The notes below the pieces were generated by a model. That model did no database searches, had not been told where the DNA came from, and saw only the letters and a program-made list of their open reading frames with translations. Position numbers and translations under genes: made by a program. Of a stretch of 64,000 bases of DNA, positions 53,949-63,478 are shown piece after piece. This DNA is from Sandaracinus sp. (GTDB lineage Bacteria > Myxococcota_A > Polyangia > Polyangiales > Houyiibacteriaceae), in NCBI GenBank assembly GCA_020633125.1, contig JACKEH010000009.1, positions 61,758 to 125,757 on the forward strand, written 5' to 3'. Position 1 is the first letter of the stretch. Each line of letters opens with the position of its first letter.

Positions 53949-56200
53949 GGTCCCTCGTCGAGTCGTTCCAAAAGCCGGCGAGCGCGTGCGGCCAAGGCCG
54001 CGGCACCCGCAAAGTCGTCGACACGCTGCAACACACGCAGCACCCGCCGCACCCCGTCCGCGTCCGCGTCCGTGAGCGCCTCTTCGAGCGCGCCTTCGAG
54101 CAGCGCGCCCGGATCGTCCGATTCGGCGACCGCTTCGAGCAACGCACGCAGCTCGTCGTCGGCCACCGACACCAACGTGACGGGCGGGCCCGAAGGGCTC
54201 CGTGTCATCGGAGGAAGGCCGGAGGGCGGCAGCGGCGGAGGAGGAAGGTTCGGGGGCACCGACGCCGGCGGTTTCGCCCCGAGGCGCGGCAGCCACGAGT
54301 CCAGGTGGCCCGCGTCGCCCCCCGCCTCACGTTTCGCGGCGCCGAGCACGAGGCTCTCGAGCGGGTCGTCCTCGTCGACCGCGCGAAGGTGGCGCGGACG
54401 CGGCGACTCGTCGAAGAGCTGGTCGAGCGCGTCGTCGTCGAGCTCCTCGAGGACACCTTCTTCGTCGTCGAAGAGCTCGTCTTCGTCTCCGGCGCTCTCG
54501 TCGTCGAAGTCGTCGAGCGCGACCTGACCCGAAGGCGAGAGCACTTGGCTCGTCTCCGGCGACGCGTAGAGCACCACGCTGTGCTCGCCGGAGAGCGGAT
54601 CGTTCGCCACGTCGTCCGCGTCGCTCAGCTCGTCTTGCATCTCCAACGAGACCGGGTCGTCGCCGAGCTCGGTGAGGAAAGGTCGCGCGCGGTCGGGCGC
54701 ACCGCGCTCGAGGTGATGCCGTGCCGCGCAGAGCAACGCCGCGCGACGCTCGGGTCCACGCTCGTGAGGCTCCTTGAGCAGGCGCGCGTAGAGCTCTTCG
54801 GCGCCGATCCAATCGCCACGCTCGACGAGCACCGACGCGAGCTCCGTGAGCACCTCGGGCGCGTTCGACGACTCCTCGAGCGCCCGCCGCAACAAAGGCT
54901 CCGCGGCGGCGGGGCCTTCCAAACCGAGCAGGAGCTGACCGGCCCGGCGACGCCAATCGAAGGCCGTGGCGCGGTCTTCGGCGGCGTCTGCGGCGCGCTC
55001 CCAAAAACGCGCCGCCTCCGCGAGGCTGCCTTCGCGATGTGCGAGCGCCGCACGGGCTGCGAGCACCCGCGCGCTCTCCGGCGCCAGCGCGGAGGCTTCG
55101 CTCACGATGCGGCGAAGCCGTCGCTCGAGCATCGGATCGACGCCGGGCTCGTCCGACCATTGCGGATCGCCGAACGCGTCCAACACGCCGGTGGCGGCGC
55201 GCACCGCCAGCTCCGCCCGGCTCGCGCGGGAGAGCGGACCGGCCAAGGCCACGTCGGCCAGACGCAACGCGCCGAGCGCGCCTCGTTCCGCCAAGCGACT
55301 CGTCCACCGTCGCCACGCGCGCTCGTCCTCGGGAAACGACGCGAGCCCGCGCAGCAGCCAATCGACGAGCGCGTCGGGCTCGAGGGCATGCTCGAAACGC
55401 TCGGCGATGGCCAACGCCGCTTCGGCCGCCAACCATCCACGAAGCTCTCGGTGGGCGCGGACTGCGGCGTCGAGGTCTGCGGCGTCCAAGCTCGCCCGCA
55501 ACGCCCCCGGCGCGCCGCTCGGTTCGCTGGCTTCGAAGTCGAGGCTGGGCGCTTGGGGCAGCCGAGGACCGACGATGCGCTCGCCGGCTTCGAGCACGAT
55601 CGACTCGCCGTCGTCGGTGGCGCGAAGGCCGCAGCCACGTTCGTCGGGCACCCGCCAACCGTGCGGCAAGAAGAGCTCGGCGAGGATCGCGCGCACGGGT
55701 CGCTCGAAGCGCATCGTTCCCGTCGTGGGCTCGGCCCGGCTCCCGAGCGCGGTGGCGAGCCGCGCGAAGCGATCCCACGCGCTCCGGGGCGAGCCTCGCA
55801 CCCAGCCGAGCTCACGCGGCTGCCACACCAGATCCACGCCGTCGAAGGCGAGCGCGCCGTCCAACGAGAGCACGCCCGCCTCGTCGCGGTACGCGAGCCG
55901 CAAGCGCGCCGCGTGGGCTTCGTCGACCCGCAACGTGCGGGCTTCCGCGGCCGTCGCCGCGAGCTTCGTGGGGCGCACACGCACACGAAGCTCGACCACA
56001 CGACCGCGGTGGTGACGAAAGCGTCGGGCGCCGCCGCGAAGGTCGACCGGCCCACGAAAGTCGAGCGCCACGACGAGGTGCTCGAGCTCCAAGCCGTCGA
56101 GCACGAGCGGACGACCGAGACGCAGTTGAACGCGACCTCGCTCGAAGCGCAGGTCGAAGCGCGGCCCCTCCGCACTCGGGGTCGACAGCTCCAAGCTCAC
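53945..56200 (-). CDS. TPR protein with acidic and proline-rich C-terminus
   Basis: 751 residues. The first ~200 are beta-rich and charged, with no recognised domain. Residues ~230-560 are TPR-like helices (AEEL.ARLLKEPHERG, ARHHLERGAPDRARPFL). An acidic stretch (about 575-650, with DEDELFDDEEGVLEELDDDALDQLF) and a Pro-rich stretch (PPNLPPPPLPPSG near 690) follow, then a final helical pair. The acidic-plus-poly-Pro tail resembles that of the giant TPR protein at 39 kb. No signal peptide, so cytoplasmic. Its stop overlaps the start of the metzincin gene by four bases, so both come from one mRNA. Partner unknown. Confidence 0.75.
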   Translation of the reverse strand: MSLELSTPSAEGPRFDLRFERGRVQLRLGRPLVLDGLELEHLVVALDFRGPVDLRGGARRFRHHRGRVVELRVRVRPTKLAATAAEARTLRVDEAHAARLRLAYRDEAGVLSLDGALAFDGVDLVWQPRELGWVRGSPRSAWDRFARLATALGSRAEPTTGTMRFERPVRAILAELFLPHGWRVPDERGCGLRATDDGESIVLEAGERIVGPRLPQAPSLDFEASEPSGAPGALRASLDAADLDAAVRAHRELRGWLAAEAALAIAERFEHALEPDALVDWLLRGLASFPEDERAWRRWTSRLAERGALGALRLADVALAGPLSRASRAELAVRAATGVLDAFGDPQWSDEPGVDPMLERRLRRIVSEASALAPESARVLAARAALAHREGSLAEAARFWERAADAAEDRATAFDWRRRAGQLLLGLEGPAAAEPLLRRALEESSNAPEVLTELASVLVERGDWIGAEELYARLLKEPHERGPERRAALLCAARHHLERGAPDRARPFLTELGDDPVSLEMQDELSDADDVANDPLSGEHSVVLYASPETSQVLSPSGQVALDDFDDESAGDEDELFDDEEGVLEELDDDALDQLFDESPRPRHLRAVDEDDPLESLVLGAAKREAGGDAGHLDSWLPRLGAKPPASVPPNLPPPPLPPSGLPPMTRSPSGPPVTLVSVADDELRALLEAVAESDDPGALLEGALEEALTDADADGVRRVLRVLQRVDDFAGAAALAARARRLLERLDEGP

Positions 56201-56566
56201 CGCTCGTCCTCCGACGGGCCGCCACGCATCGCGGCGCAGGGTAGCAGGGCTCTCGCCTCGGACGCGGAAGGATCGACGTCGCCGAACGATCGGCGCGACG
56301 TGAACGTTCCTTCGCTCCAGACGCTCGTTCGGGGAGCCTCGGAGCGGCCGTCACGCGAATCGTCCGAGGGACGGCGGCTCCGCGGTGGGTTCCTCCGGCT
56401 TTGCCGGTTGGAGGGCGCCGCCCCTCGAGAAAGGAGTCGCGCGGGAGCTCGCCTCCGCCCGCGCTCGTGCGTGGGGCGGCCGTTTCGCCGAATCCTGCCG
56501 CTCGACGGCCCGTTCCGTCGGGCACGATTCCGCTTCCATTCGTGCGCTTTGCGACGAACCGCGGCT
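56201..56566. other. Non-coding gap between two TPR genes
   Basis: No gene is convincing. A hairpin at 56392-56414, with a CCGGC/GCCGG core and flanking CCTC/GAGG pairs, lies about 150 bases past the stop of the minus-strand gene at 56567 and could be its terminator, although it lacks a T run. The promoter of the gene starting at 56200 must also be here; I cannot identify it. Confidence 0.45.
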
Positions 56567-57667
56567 TCAGGCCGCGACCGTCGAGCGGAACTTCTTCCAG
56601 GCCGGCCCGAGCGCCGCGCAGGACGCCTCGAAGATGTCTTCGAGCACGTCGTCCCCGAGCCCGAGCGCGAGCGCTTCTTCGGCACAGAGGGCGGCCGGCA
56701 AATGGCGTTCGCGCTCGTAAAAAGCCCGCGCCAGGACGGGAAGGACCGAGCGCCGCGGCGCGCCGAGCCCGAGCGCCCGTTGAAGGAGCCCGATCGCCGG
56801 CCCGGGACGTCCCCGTTTGATCTGCGTCTCGCCCAAGCGTCGGAAGAGATCGCCCGTGACCTCGCCGCCGGGCTCTTGGCCCCACTGGATGCCGAGGCGC
56901 AGCACCTCTTCGGCCCAATCCGCGTTTCCGAGCTCGGCGTGGGCCGAGCCCAAGAGCCCGAGCGCACGCGCCAGCGCCGCCTTGACGTCCTTCGACAGCT
57001 CCTGGCCTTCGCGGGTACGCAGAAGAATCGAGAGGGGACCCGGCCAGGCGCTGAGCAGCTCCACCGTGCGGTGGTACTCGCGGCGCTCGTTCGCTTCCGC
57101 GGCGCGGGGCACGAGGTCGAGGTCGATCGAGAACGGCGGCGACGCCGGTCGCGGACCTCGGCTCTCCGAACGCACCCGCTCACGCACCAGCTCGCGCAGC
57201 TCGTCGAGCGGCACCACGTCCGAGGCGCCACCGAGGTCGACGACCACGCTCGACGGTCCGTCGTCGTGCACGTGCAGCTCGCGAAGGCGAATGCCGAAGA
57301 GCGGCGCGAGCAGCAGGTAGCGGTACCCGATGAAGCGCTGCAGGTCTTCGATCGACGGCGACTCTTCGAGGGTCGCCGGGTGCTCTTCGGTCGCCGAGAG
57401 GCTGGCGCCGAGGCGATGCCGCAGCTCGCCGAGCGGCATCTGATGTTCTTCTTCGCCCTCGCCGAGCGAGAAGGTCACTTGGCTCGAGTCGAGCTGCCGT
57501 CGCTCGACCGCGACCGCGGTGATGCGCACGCCCGCGACGATCGCGAAGGCGACGACTTTCTCCCCGAGGACGTCGCAGAGGTCGCGGAAGCGTGGCGCTC
57601 CGTCCCCCAAGCGCTCGAACCACCCGTCGGCACGTACGTCCTTCAGGTCGAGAATGCGACGCCCCAT
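56567..57667 (-). CDS. TPR-containing protein, unknown function
   Basis: 366 residues from the ATG at 57667. Residues 1-190 are mixed alpha/beta without a recognised motif (LGEKVVAFAIVAGVRITAVAVERR looks like a buried strand pair). Residues ~210-340 form three or four TPR-like helix pairs (LLGSAHAELGNADWAEEVLRLG, LGETQIKRGRPGPAIGLLQ). No signal peptide or membrane helix is seen. The gene reads towards the other TPR genes on the same strand but is separated from the next by 366 bases, so it may have its own transcript. Function unknown; its neighbours suggest a shared scaffold role. Confidence 0.7.
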   Translation of the reverse strand: MGRRILDLKDVRADGWFERLGDGAPRFRDLCDVLGEKVVAFAIVAGVRITAVAVERRQLDSSQVTFSLGEGEEEHQMPLGELRHRLGASLSATEEHPATLEESPSIEDLQRFIGYRYLLLAPLFGIRLRELHVHDDGPSSVVVDLGGASDVVPLDELRELVRERVRSESRGPRPASPPFSIDLDLVPRAAEANERREYHRTVELLSAWPGPLSILLRTREGQELSKDVKAALARALGLLGSAHAELGNADWAEEVLRLGIQWGQEPGGEVTGDLFRRLGETQIKRGRPGPAIGLLQRALGLGAPRRSVLPVLARAFYERERHLPAALCAEEALALGLGDDVLEDIFEASCAALGPAWKKFRSTVAA

Positions 57668-57812
57668 GAGCCCCCCATTGAAGACGGGCCCCGTGAGCCC
57701 CGCAACAAAGAAGCGACCCCGCGGCCACGGTAGGAGGGTTTTTGCGGACGACTCGCCCCCGGCACGCCCCTCCCGACGTGGCGAACGTGCACGTCCCCGG
57801 CGCGGCGGCCGT

Positions 57813-58769
57813 TCATGCGCGTTTTTCGCGGTACCACGCCAAGGTGCGCTCGATGCCGTCCTCGAGGTCCACGGCAGCTCGGAACCCCAGCAGGCGCTCG
57901 GCCTTCTTCACGTCGGGGATTCGGAGCTCCACGTCCGCGAAATCCCAAGGGACGAACTGAATCGGGGACTCGCTTTGGGCGAGGCGAACGACCAAGCGGG
58001 CGAGCTGGTAGATGGTGACGGTGCTGCGCGGGTTGCCGATGTTGAACGTCTCACCCACGGCTTCCGGCCGGGTCATCGCGAGCACGATGGCGTCCACGAT
58101 GTCGTCGACGTAACACCAGCTCCGAATCTGGTCGCCCTCGTTGTGAATGCTGATGGGCTCGCCCGCGAGCGCGCGGACCACGAACGCGTGAATCGCGCCC
58201 TCCCCCACCTGACCGGGTCCGTAGATGTTGAAGGGACGAATCGAGACCGTCGGCAGGCCGTGCTGCTTCCAGTAGTTGTGCGCGAGGTGCTCGGTGGCGA
58301 GCTTCGAGACCGCGTACGTCCAGCGCGCTTCGCCCACCGCGCCGAGGCTCGTCACGTCGGCCTCGCGGACCCGGAAGGCGTAGCTCCCGAAGACCTCGCT
58401 CGTGGAGAAATCGATCACACGCTCCGCGCAACCGGCGGCGTGTGCGGCGCGCAGCACGTTCATCGTGCCTTCGAGCGAGACCTCCATCGTCAGCACGGGG
58501 TTGCCGATGACGGTGTCCACGCCGGCGATCGACGCCATGTGAATGACGTGGTCGGCCCCCGCGACCGCCTTGGCGACGACGTCCCGGTCCCGCACGTCGC
58601 CGGCGATCACCTCGACGTTCGGGTGTTGGTCGAGCCCCGCGGCCGCAAGCGCGTTGCGCCGGAGAATGTCGAGGACACGAATGCGGTTCTTCTCGACGAG
58701 GCGCCGCGTGAGCGCGGTGCCGATGAAGCCGGCCCCGCCGGTGATGCAGATGGTCTTGCCTTCGATCAT
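57813..58769 (-). CDS. NAD-dependent epimerase/dehydratase (extended SDR)
   Basis: 318 residues from the ATG at 58769. TGGAGFIGTAL at 10-20 is the glycine motif of an extended short-chain dehydrogenase, and YAVSK (about 148-152) gives the catalytic Tyr and Lys. The Ser/Thr partner lies in DFSTSEVFGSY. RPFNIYGPGQ and RSWCYVDDIVDA are the substrate-side motifs of the UDP-glucose 4-epimerase / dTDP-glucose 4,6-dehydratase group. It acts on a nucleotide sugar or similar; specificity is not readable. It is divergent from pspA across 221 bases. No glycosyltransferase is nearby to indicate a pathway. Confidence 0.9.
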   Translation of the reverse strand: MIEGKTICITGGAGFIGTALTRRLVEKNRIRVLDILRRNALAAAGLDQHPNVEVIAGDVRDRDVVAKAVAGADHVIHMASIAGVDTVIGNPVLTMEVSLEGTMNVLRAAHAAGCAERVIDFSTSEVFGSYAFRVREADVTSLGAVGEARWTYAVSKLATEHLAHNYWKQHGLPTVSIRPFNIYGPGQVGEGAIHAFVVRALAGEPISIHNEGDQIRSWCYVDDIVDAIVLAMTRPEAVGETFNIGNPRSTVTIYQLARLVVRLAQSESPIQFVPWDFADVELRIPDVKKAERLLGFRAAVDLEDGIERTLAWYREKRA

Positions 58770-58990
58770 CAGGCGCGCACTTTCGCAGATATTTCTCGGT
58801 CGTCCCTCGAAATCCCGAGGACGCCCGACACGTACCACGGCGTCGGCCCTCGCTTGTGCTGGCCGGGCGCTCCATGGAACGATGACGACGCAGTCGCGGT
58901 CGGCCTCCGTCGCCGCCCGCACCGCTCTGGGGATGGACCGCTCACGTCGGAGGGCGTCCCCGACGAAGCCTTCGGGCACGGGAGGAAGCG

Positions 58991-59665
58991 ATGGGCATCT
59001 TCAGCCGCATGAACACGGTGATCAAATCGAACCTCAACGCGCTCGTGGACAAGGCGGAGGACCCCGAGAAGCTGATCTCGCAGACGATCATCGACATGAA
59101 GGCCGAGCTGAAGCGGGCCAAGCGCGACCTCGTCACGACCCTCGGCAACGCCAAGCGCCTCGACAAGGAAGCCGCCGAGGCCGGCGAAGAAGTGAAGTCC
59201 TGGGAAAAGAAGGCGGTCCTCGCCATCAAGTCCGGCGACGACAAGCTCGCGCGCGAGGCGCTCAAGCAGAAGCAGCGCGTCACCAAGAAGCACGAAGAGG
59301 TGCGAGGCCGCGCCGCGCAACAGCTCTCGATGGCTGAAGAAATGAAAGACGCCCTCGAGCGCATCGAGGCGAAGATCGAGGACCTCGAAGCCCGCAAGAC
59401 CGCCCTCGCCTCGCAGGTTCGAAAGGCACGTGAAGCCCCCGACGGCGTGGGCGGTAGTCGCTTCGGATCCGAATCGCTCGACGAGCTCGAGCGCATGGCG
59501 GGTCGAATCGATCAGCTCGACGCCGAGGTCGAGTCGCACTCCGTGCTCGACGACGGCCCGTCGAAGGCGGACCTCGACGCGCGTTTTCGTGCGCTCGAGA
59601 AGACCTCCGGGGACGTCGCGGTCGACGACGAGCTGGCGGCGCTGAAGGCCTCTTTGGACGACTGA
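58991..59665 (+). CDS. pspA: PspA/IM30-family membrane-stress protein
   Basis: 224 residues, the size of PspA. It is nearly all heptad coiled coil, starting with the family N-terminus MGIFSRMNTVIKSNLNALV and a conserved DPEKLISQTI that forms the membrane-binding amphipathic helix. PspA/IM30 proteins form rings or rods on the inner membrane face and repair or stabilise damaged bilayers. GGAGGAAG precedes the ATG. The cyclase/ATPase-like gene follows only four bases after its stop, so they form an operon. No pspF or pspBC genes are nearby. Confidence 0.92.
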   Translation: MGIFSRMNTVIKSNLNALVDKAEDPEKLISQTIIDMKAELKRAKRDLVTTLGNAKRLDKEAAEAGEEVKSWEKKAVLAIKSGDDKLAREALKQKQRVTKKHEEVRGRAAQQLSMAEEMKDALERIEAKIEDLEARKTALASQVRKAREAPDGVGGSRFGSESLDELERMAGRIDQLDAEVESHSVLDDGPSKADLDARFRALEKTSGDVAVDDELAALKASLDD

Positions 59666-59669
59666 GCGC

Positions 59670-61838
59670 GTGGAGCGCCTCGTCCTCTGGCACCGCGTCG
59701 TTCCCCCCACCCGTCTCGAGAACGACGACCCCGCGGCGATCGACGCCTGGGTCGACGCGCTCGAGGCCGGCGCGCGTCCCTTCGGCGCCCGAACGCTCGC
59801 GAGGGCCGGCGGCATGATCGCCCTCGCGTTCGAGCTGACGGAGCTCGAAGACGCCTTGGGCCTCGCGCTGCGCTGGCTCGACGAGGCCGAAGCGCGAAGC
59901 CCCGAGCTTCCCATGGCGCTCGGCGCCGCGACCGGCGAGATCTCCGAAGGAGGTCGCGCCCCGGCCGGCGCGGCCATCGATCGCGCGCACCTGCTCGCGG
60001 GGCGGGCGCGCAAAGGGGAGCTGGTGGTGGACGCCGCGACCCGAGACCTCGCGGGCACCGTCTTCCTCTTCGACCGCGCGGTCGGCACCGGGGCGGCCGC
60101 ACTTCGTGGCATGTCCGTCGACCGACGTGTCCCGCGGCGCGAGCAATGCCGCGGCGCCATCGCCCATCTCACGCAAGCGGCGGTGCCGAGCGCCATCGCC
60201 GACGAGCTGGCCGAGGTGAGCGCGCTCGCGACCTCGACCGAGCCCGCGTGTGTGTTGTTGCGCGGGCCGAGCGGCGCCGGGTCCAGCCGCTACCTCTACC
60301 AGCTCGAGCGAGAGCACGCGCCGACCTTCGTGGCGCGTTTGGGTCCGGTGCCGGGTGGCCTCGAGCCCCTCGGAAGCCTTCGTCTCGCCCTCGCGGCGCG
60401 AAAGAACGAGGGTGTGCTCGCCGAGCTCGCCCAGGGCGAGGCGGTCGACCGCGCCGCGTTGATTCGCGCGTTGCGCGAGGCGGGCGGCGAACGCCCGTGG
60501 TTCGTCCTCGATCCCCTCGCGGGTCTGGACCCGAGCTCGCTCGAAGTCGTCGCCGAGCTCGTCTCGACGACGCCGAGCCTGCTCTTCGCGCGTGCCGGCA
60601 TGGACCTGCCGTTGCCCAAATCGCTCGAGGCGCTGCCCTGGCAGGAGTACGTCTTGCCTTCGCTTCGGCTCGACGACGCGAAAGAAGTCGCCGCGACGAT
60701 CCTGGGCGAAGCCGACGAGGACGTGATTCGCCGAGTGGCGGTGCTGGGCGGCGACACCCCGCTCGGTGTGGTGGAAGCCGCGCGCAACCTGCTGGCGGCG
60801 GGCGACGTGATCTACGCCGACCACCGCTTCGTGTGGCGAAGCGCGCCGCGGGCCGGCATCCGCGCGATCCCGCTCGACACACTGGTGCACGAGCGCGTGG
60901 ACACCCTCGAGGGCGTGTCGCGAGCGTTGCTCGAGACGTGCTCGCTCGTGCCGCCAGGAACCGACGAAGACACGCTGGTGGACTTGGCGCGACGCGACGG
61001 GCTCACGAACGAGCTCGGCGAAGCCCGCGAGCGGCTCGAACGCGAGGCGTTCCTTCGCGCGGGCTCGTGGGCGCCGACCTCGGAGCACCTTCGACGCGCG
61101 GTTCTACAGAGCATGCCGCCGGCGCGTCGCGCCGAGCTCGAGCGTTTCTTCGCCGCCGCGCTCGAAGCGAAGGGGCCCTCGGGCCCGGTCGCCGGGGTCA
61201 CGCGTGGCATGGCGCTGGCCGAGGGTGGCGACGGAGCAGGCGCCGCGGCGGTGTTCCTTCGCGCGGCCGAAGCCCTCGCGACCCGGGGTTGGCGCGACGC
61301 GGCACGCCGGCTCGCGGTGGCGGCGATTCAAACCGATCCCCGCGCCGAGACGCGCGCCGCGGCAACCGCGCTCGCACGCTCCCTCGGCAGCGAACGTCCA
61401 CCGGCGGATCTCGGCGAGCGCGTGTCGCAGGTGGCGGTGAGCGCGCTCTTGGCCGGCGACATCGGCGCCGTCGAGCGAACCGTGGACGCCGCCATCGCGG
61501 AGGGCCGAGACCTCGCCGCCGCGGACCGAGTGCGCGCGATGGCCTACCTCGCCAAGGGCGACCCCGCGCGGGCGATGGAGGTCTTCGAGCGTCTGGCGCG
61601 AAACACCACACGCGAGCCCAAAGCGCGCGCGCGCTCGGCGCTGACACTCTCGTGGATTCGCCTTCACGCGGGCGACGCGAGCGACGCGGTGCGTGCCGCG
61701 CTCGAGGCGCTCGCGCTGGTTCGGCGGTTGAAGGACCCCCGAGGCGAGACCGCGGCCCTTCACACCTTGGCCGCATGTTACCGGGCGCTTCACCGCGACG
61801 AGGACGCCCAACGGCTCGAAGACGCCGCCCCCGCCTGA
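59670..61838 (+). CDS. Degenerate cyclase/STAND-ATPase/TPR signalling protein
   Basis: 722 residues, GTG start. Residues ~35-170 follow the class III nucleotide cyclase pattern (FGARTLARAGGMIALAFEL, then AIDRAHLLAGRARKGELVV, ending LRGM) but lack the metal-binding Asp pair, so catalysis is unlikely. Residues ~190-430 resemble an AAA/STAND ATPase; the P-loop reads GPSGAGSS, with Ser where Lys should be, and the Walker B is FVLDPLAG. The C-terminal ~250 residues are TPR-like helices (AMEVFERLARNT, AALHTLAACYRAL). This cyclase-ATPase-TPR order is common in large bacterial regulators. It probably senses or scaffolds rather than catalyses. Operon with pspA. Confidence 0.75.
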   Translation: MERLVLWHRVVPPTRLENDDPAAIDAWVDALEAGARPFGARTLARAGGMIALAFELTELEDALGLALRWLDEAEARSPELPMALGAATGEISEGGRAPAGAAIDRAHLLAGRARKGELVVDAATRDLAGTVFLFDRAVGTGAAALRGMSVDRRVPRREQCRGAIAHLTQAAVPSAIADELAEVSALATSTEPACVLLRGPSGAGSSRYLYQLEREHAPTFVARLGPVPGGLEPLGSLRLALAARKNEGVLAELAQGEAVDRAALIRALREAGGERPWFVLDPLAGLDPSSLEVVAELVSTTPSLLFARAGMDLPLPKSLEALPWQEYVLPSLRLDDAKEVAATILGEADEDVIRRVAVLGGDTPLGVVEAARNLLAAGDVIYADHRFVWRSAPRAGIRAIPLDTLVHERVDTLEGVSRALLETCSLVPPGTDEDTLVDLARRDGLTNELGEARERLEREAFLRAGSWAPTSEHLRRAVLQSMPPARRAELERFFAAALEAKGPSGPVAGVTRGMALAEGGDGAGAAAVFLRAAEALATRGWRDAARRLAVAAIQTDPRAETRAAATALARSLGSERPPADLGERVSQVAVSALLAGDIGAVERTVDAAIAEGRDLAAADRVRAMAYLAKGDPARAMEVFERLARNTTREPKARARSALTLSWIRLHAGDASDAVRAALEALALVRRLKDPRGETAALHTLAACYRALHRDEDAQRLEDAAPA

Positions 61839-61842
61839 ACGC

Positions 61843-61894
61843 CTCACGGCATGCCCAGCGAGCTCGGGCCGGGCTTTGGCGGACGGACCGTGAG
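61843..61894. repeat. Inverted repeat in the leader of pheA
   Basis: ctcacgg (61843-61849) pairs with ccgtgag (61888-61894) across a GC-rich loop of 38 bases, followed by TTTCCT. It lies between the regulator gene and pheA and could be a terminator for the former or a control element for the latter. Confidence 0.4.
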
Positions 61895-61935
61895 TTTCCT
61901 CTCTCACCCGCGCCTTCTGTGCTAAGGAGCGCGTC

Positions 61936-63126
61936 GTGAGCCAGCGCCTCGACCTTCAAGAGCTCCGCCGACGCCTCGACGCGGTGGACCGTCGCCTCCT
62001 CGAAGACCTCGCCGAACGCCGCACCCTCGTGGCCGAGGTCGCCGCCTACAAGTCGAGCGGCGACACCGTGCTTCGCGACCGAGGCCGCGAGGAGAGCCTG
62101 CTCGCGCGGTTGGTGGAGCTCGGCAAGACGCTCGGGCTCGAGCCCTACTTCGTGACGCGCGTCTTCCAGGAGATCCTCGATCATTCGCTCCGGCTCCAGC
62201 ACGAGCTGCTCGCGCGCACCGTCGATCCCGCGCGCAGCACACGCCCGCTGGCCGTCGGCTACCAAGGCGGCGAAGGCGCGTTCAGCCACCTCGCCAGCCA
62301 ACGTTTCTTCGCCATGCGCGCCGACGCGACCTTTCACGGTCACCCGACCTTTCGCTCGATGCTCGAGGCGGTGCGCGACGGCGATCTCGACTACGCGTTG
62401 CTCCCGATCGAGAACACCACCGCGGGGTCGATCAACGAGAGCTACGACCTGCTCGCCGAGATGGACCTGCACCTCGTGGGCGAAGAGATTCAAGAGGTCG
62501 AGCTCTGCCTCATCGGCCTCGACACCGACATGCCTCTGGCGAAGCTGCGGCGCGTGCTCTCGCATCCCGTCGCGCTCTCGCAATGCCGCACGTTGCTCTC
62601 GGACCTCGCGCGCCACGGCTGCGAAGCGCAGGTCTTCATCGACACCGCGCTCAGCGTCGCGAAGGTCAAAGACGACGGCGACCCGAGCCAAGCCGCCATC
62701 GCGAGCGCCGAAGCCGCGCGCATTCACGGCTTGCCAATCCTTCGCCGCGCGGTGCAGGACCAGAAGGGCAACTTCACGCGCATGGTCGTCGTCGCGCGGG
62801 AGCCGGAGCGTTTCGACCCACGGATTCCGTGCAAGACGAGCGTGATGTTCTCGACGCGCCACGCGAAGGGCGCGCTCGCTCGTAGCATCGCGATCCTCGC
62901 GGAGAACGAGCTGAACCTGACGAAGCTCGAGTCGCGCCCGCGCCCGAACGCCGCGTGGGAGTACCGCTTCTACCTCGACTTCGAGGGCAACCTCTCGGAC
63001 GCCGCGGTGCGTGGTGCGCTCGGCGCGTTCGCGGCCGAGACGAGCGACCTCCGCGTGCTCGGCAGCTACCCCGCCAAGACCGTCGAAGCCGCCCGAGCCG
63101 CGGAGCCGACGCGTACCGACGGCTGA
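61936..63126 (+). CDS. pheA: Bifunctional chorismate mutase / prephenate dehydratase
   Basis: 396 residues, GTG start with AAGGAG nine bases upstream. Residues 1-90 are an AroQ-type chorismate mutase (LRRRLDAVDRRLLEDLAER and the conserved Arg/Lys set). Residues ~105-285 are prephenate dehydratase: GYQGGEGAFS, PIENTTAGSINESYDLL and DQKGNFTR, the TRF-like catalytic motif with Met for Phe. Residues ~298-380 are the ACT domain with KLESRP, which binds phenylalanine. The enzyme makes phenylpyruvate from chorismate for phenylalanine synthesis and is feedback-inhibited by phenylalanine in other bacteria. Cytoplasmic. A hairpin follows the stop but lacks a T run. Confidence 0.95.
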   Translation: MSQRLDLQELRRRLDAVDRRLLEDLAERRTLVAEVAAYKSSGDTVLRDRGREESLLARLVELGKTLGLEPYFVTRVFQEILDHSLRLQHELLARTVDPARSTRPLAVGYQGGEGAFSHLASQRFFAMRADATFHGHPTFRSMLEAVRDGDLDYALLPIENTTAGSINESYDLLAEMDLHLVGEEIQEVELCLIGLDTDMPLAKLRRVLSHPVALSQCRTLLSDLARHGCEAQVFIDTALSVAKVKDDGDPSQAAIASAEAARIHGLPILRRAVQDQKGNFTRMVVVAREPERFDPRIPCKTSVMFSTRHAKGALARSIAILAENELNLTKLESRPRPNAAWEYRFYLDFEGNLSDAAVRGALGAFAAETSDLRVLGSYPAKTVEAARAAEPTRTDG

Positions 63127-63205
63127 TCGCGAACCGCCGTCGCGGCTTCGCGGACCGCACACGAGCCCCTCGTCACCGCGCGGCGCGGCCGCCATACTCG
63201 CGCGC

Positions 63206-63478
63206 ATGGATCGGGAGCGCCTGCAGAGCTGGCTCGAGGGGAAGCGGCGAACGTGGCGATGGAACCGCGGCGACGCGAGCCGCTACGTCGCGGTCGAAGC
63301 GACGAACCACGCGCTTCGTTGGTACCGCTGGTCGCACGAGATGGAAGAAGGCGGACCGAGCGACGAGCTGCACCAGACGCACGCCGCGTTTCGCTCCGTC
63401 GGTGCGCCGACCGCGTACGACGTGCCGCCGGGTGTTCTTCGCGAGCTGACGGAGTGGCTCGATGCCCTCGACGGCTGA
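63206..63478 (+). CDS. Small unknown protein
   Basis: 90 residues from the ATG at 63206. Rich in Trp (RRTWRWNRGD, WYRWSHE), Arg and acidic residues, with no Cys, signal peptide or membrane segment. No domain is recognised; a soluble alpha-helical C-terminus (LRELTEWLDALDG) is likely. The next gene starts inside its last 17 bases, so the two are translationally coupled, and a role beside the hydrolase is plausible. The frame extends upstream across the pheA 3' end, but that part has the Arg-rich look of a shadow frame. Confidence 0.6.
   Translation: MDRERLQSWLEGKRRTWRWNRGDASRYVAVEATNHALRWYRWSHEMEEGGPSDELHQTHAAFRSVGAPTAYDVPPGVLRELTEWLDALDG

Noticed and set aside
53666..57733. A 1,355-codon open frame antisense to three minus-strand genes
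   Set aside because: The opposite strand has a metzincin motif and TPR helices with coupled start and stop codons; the plus frame is low-complexity Arg-rich shadow.
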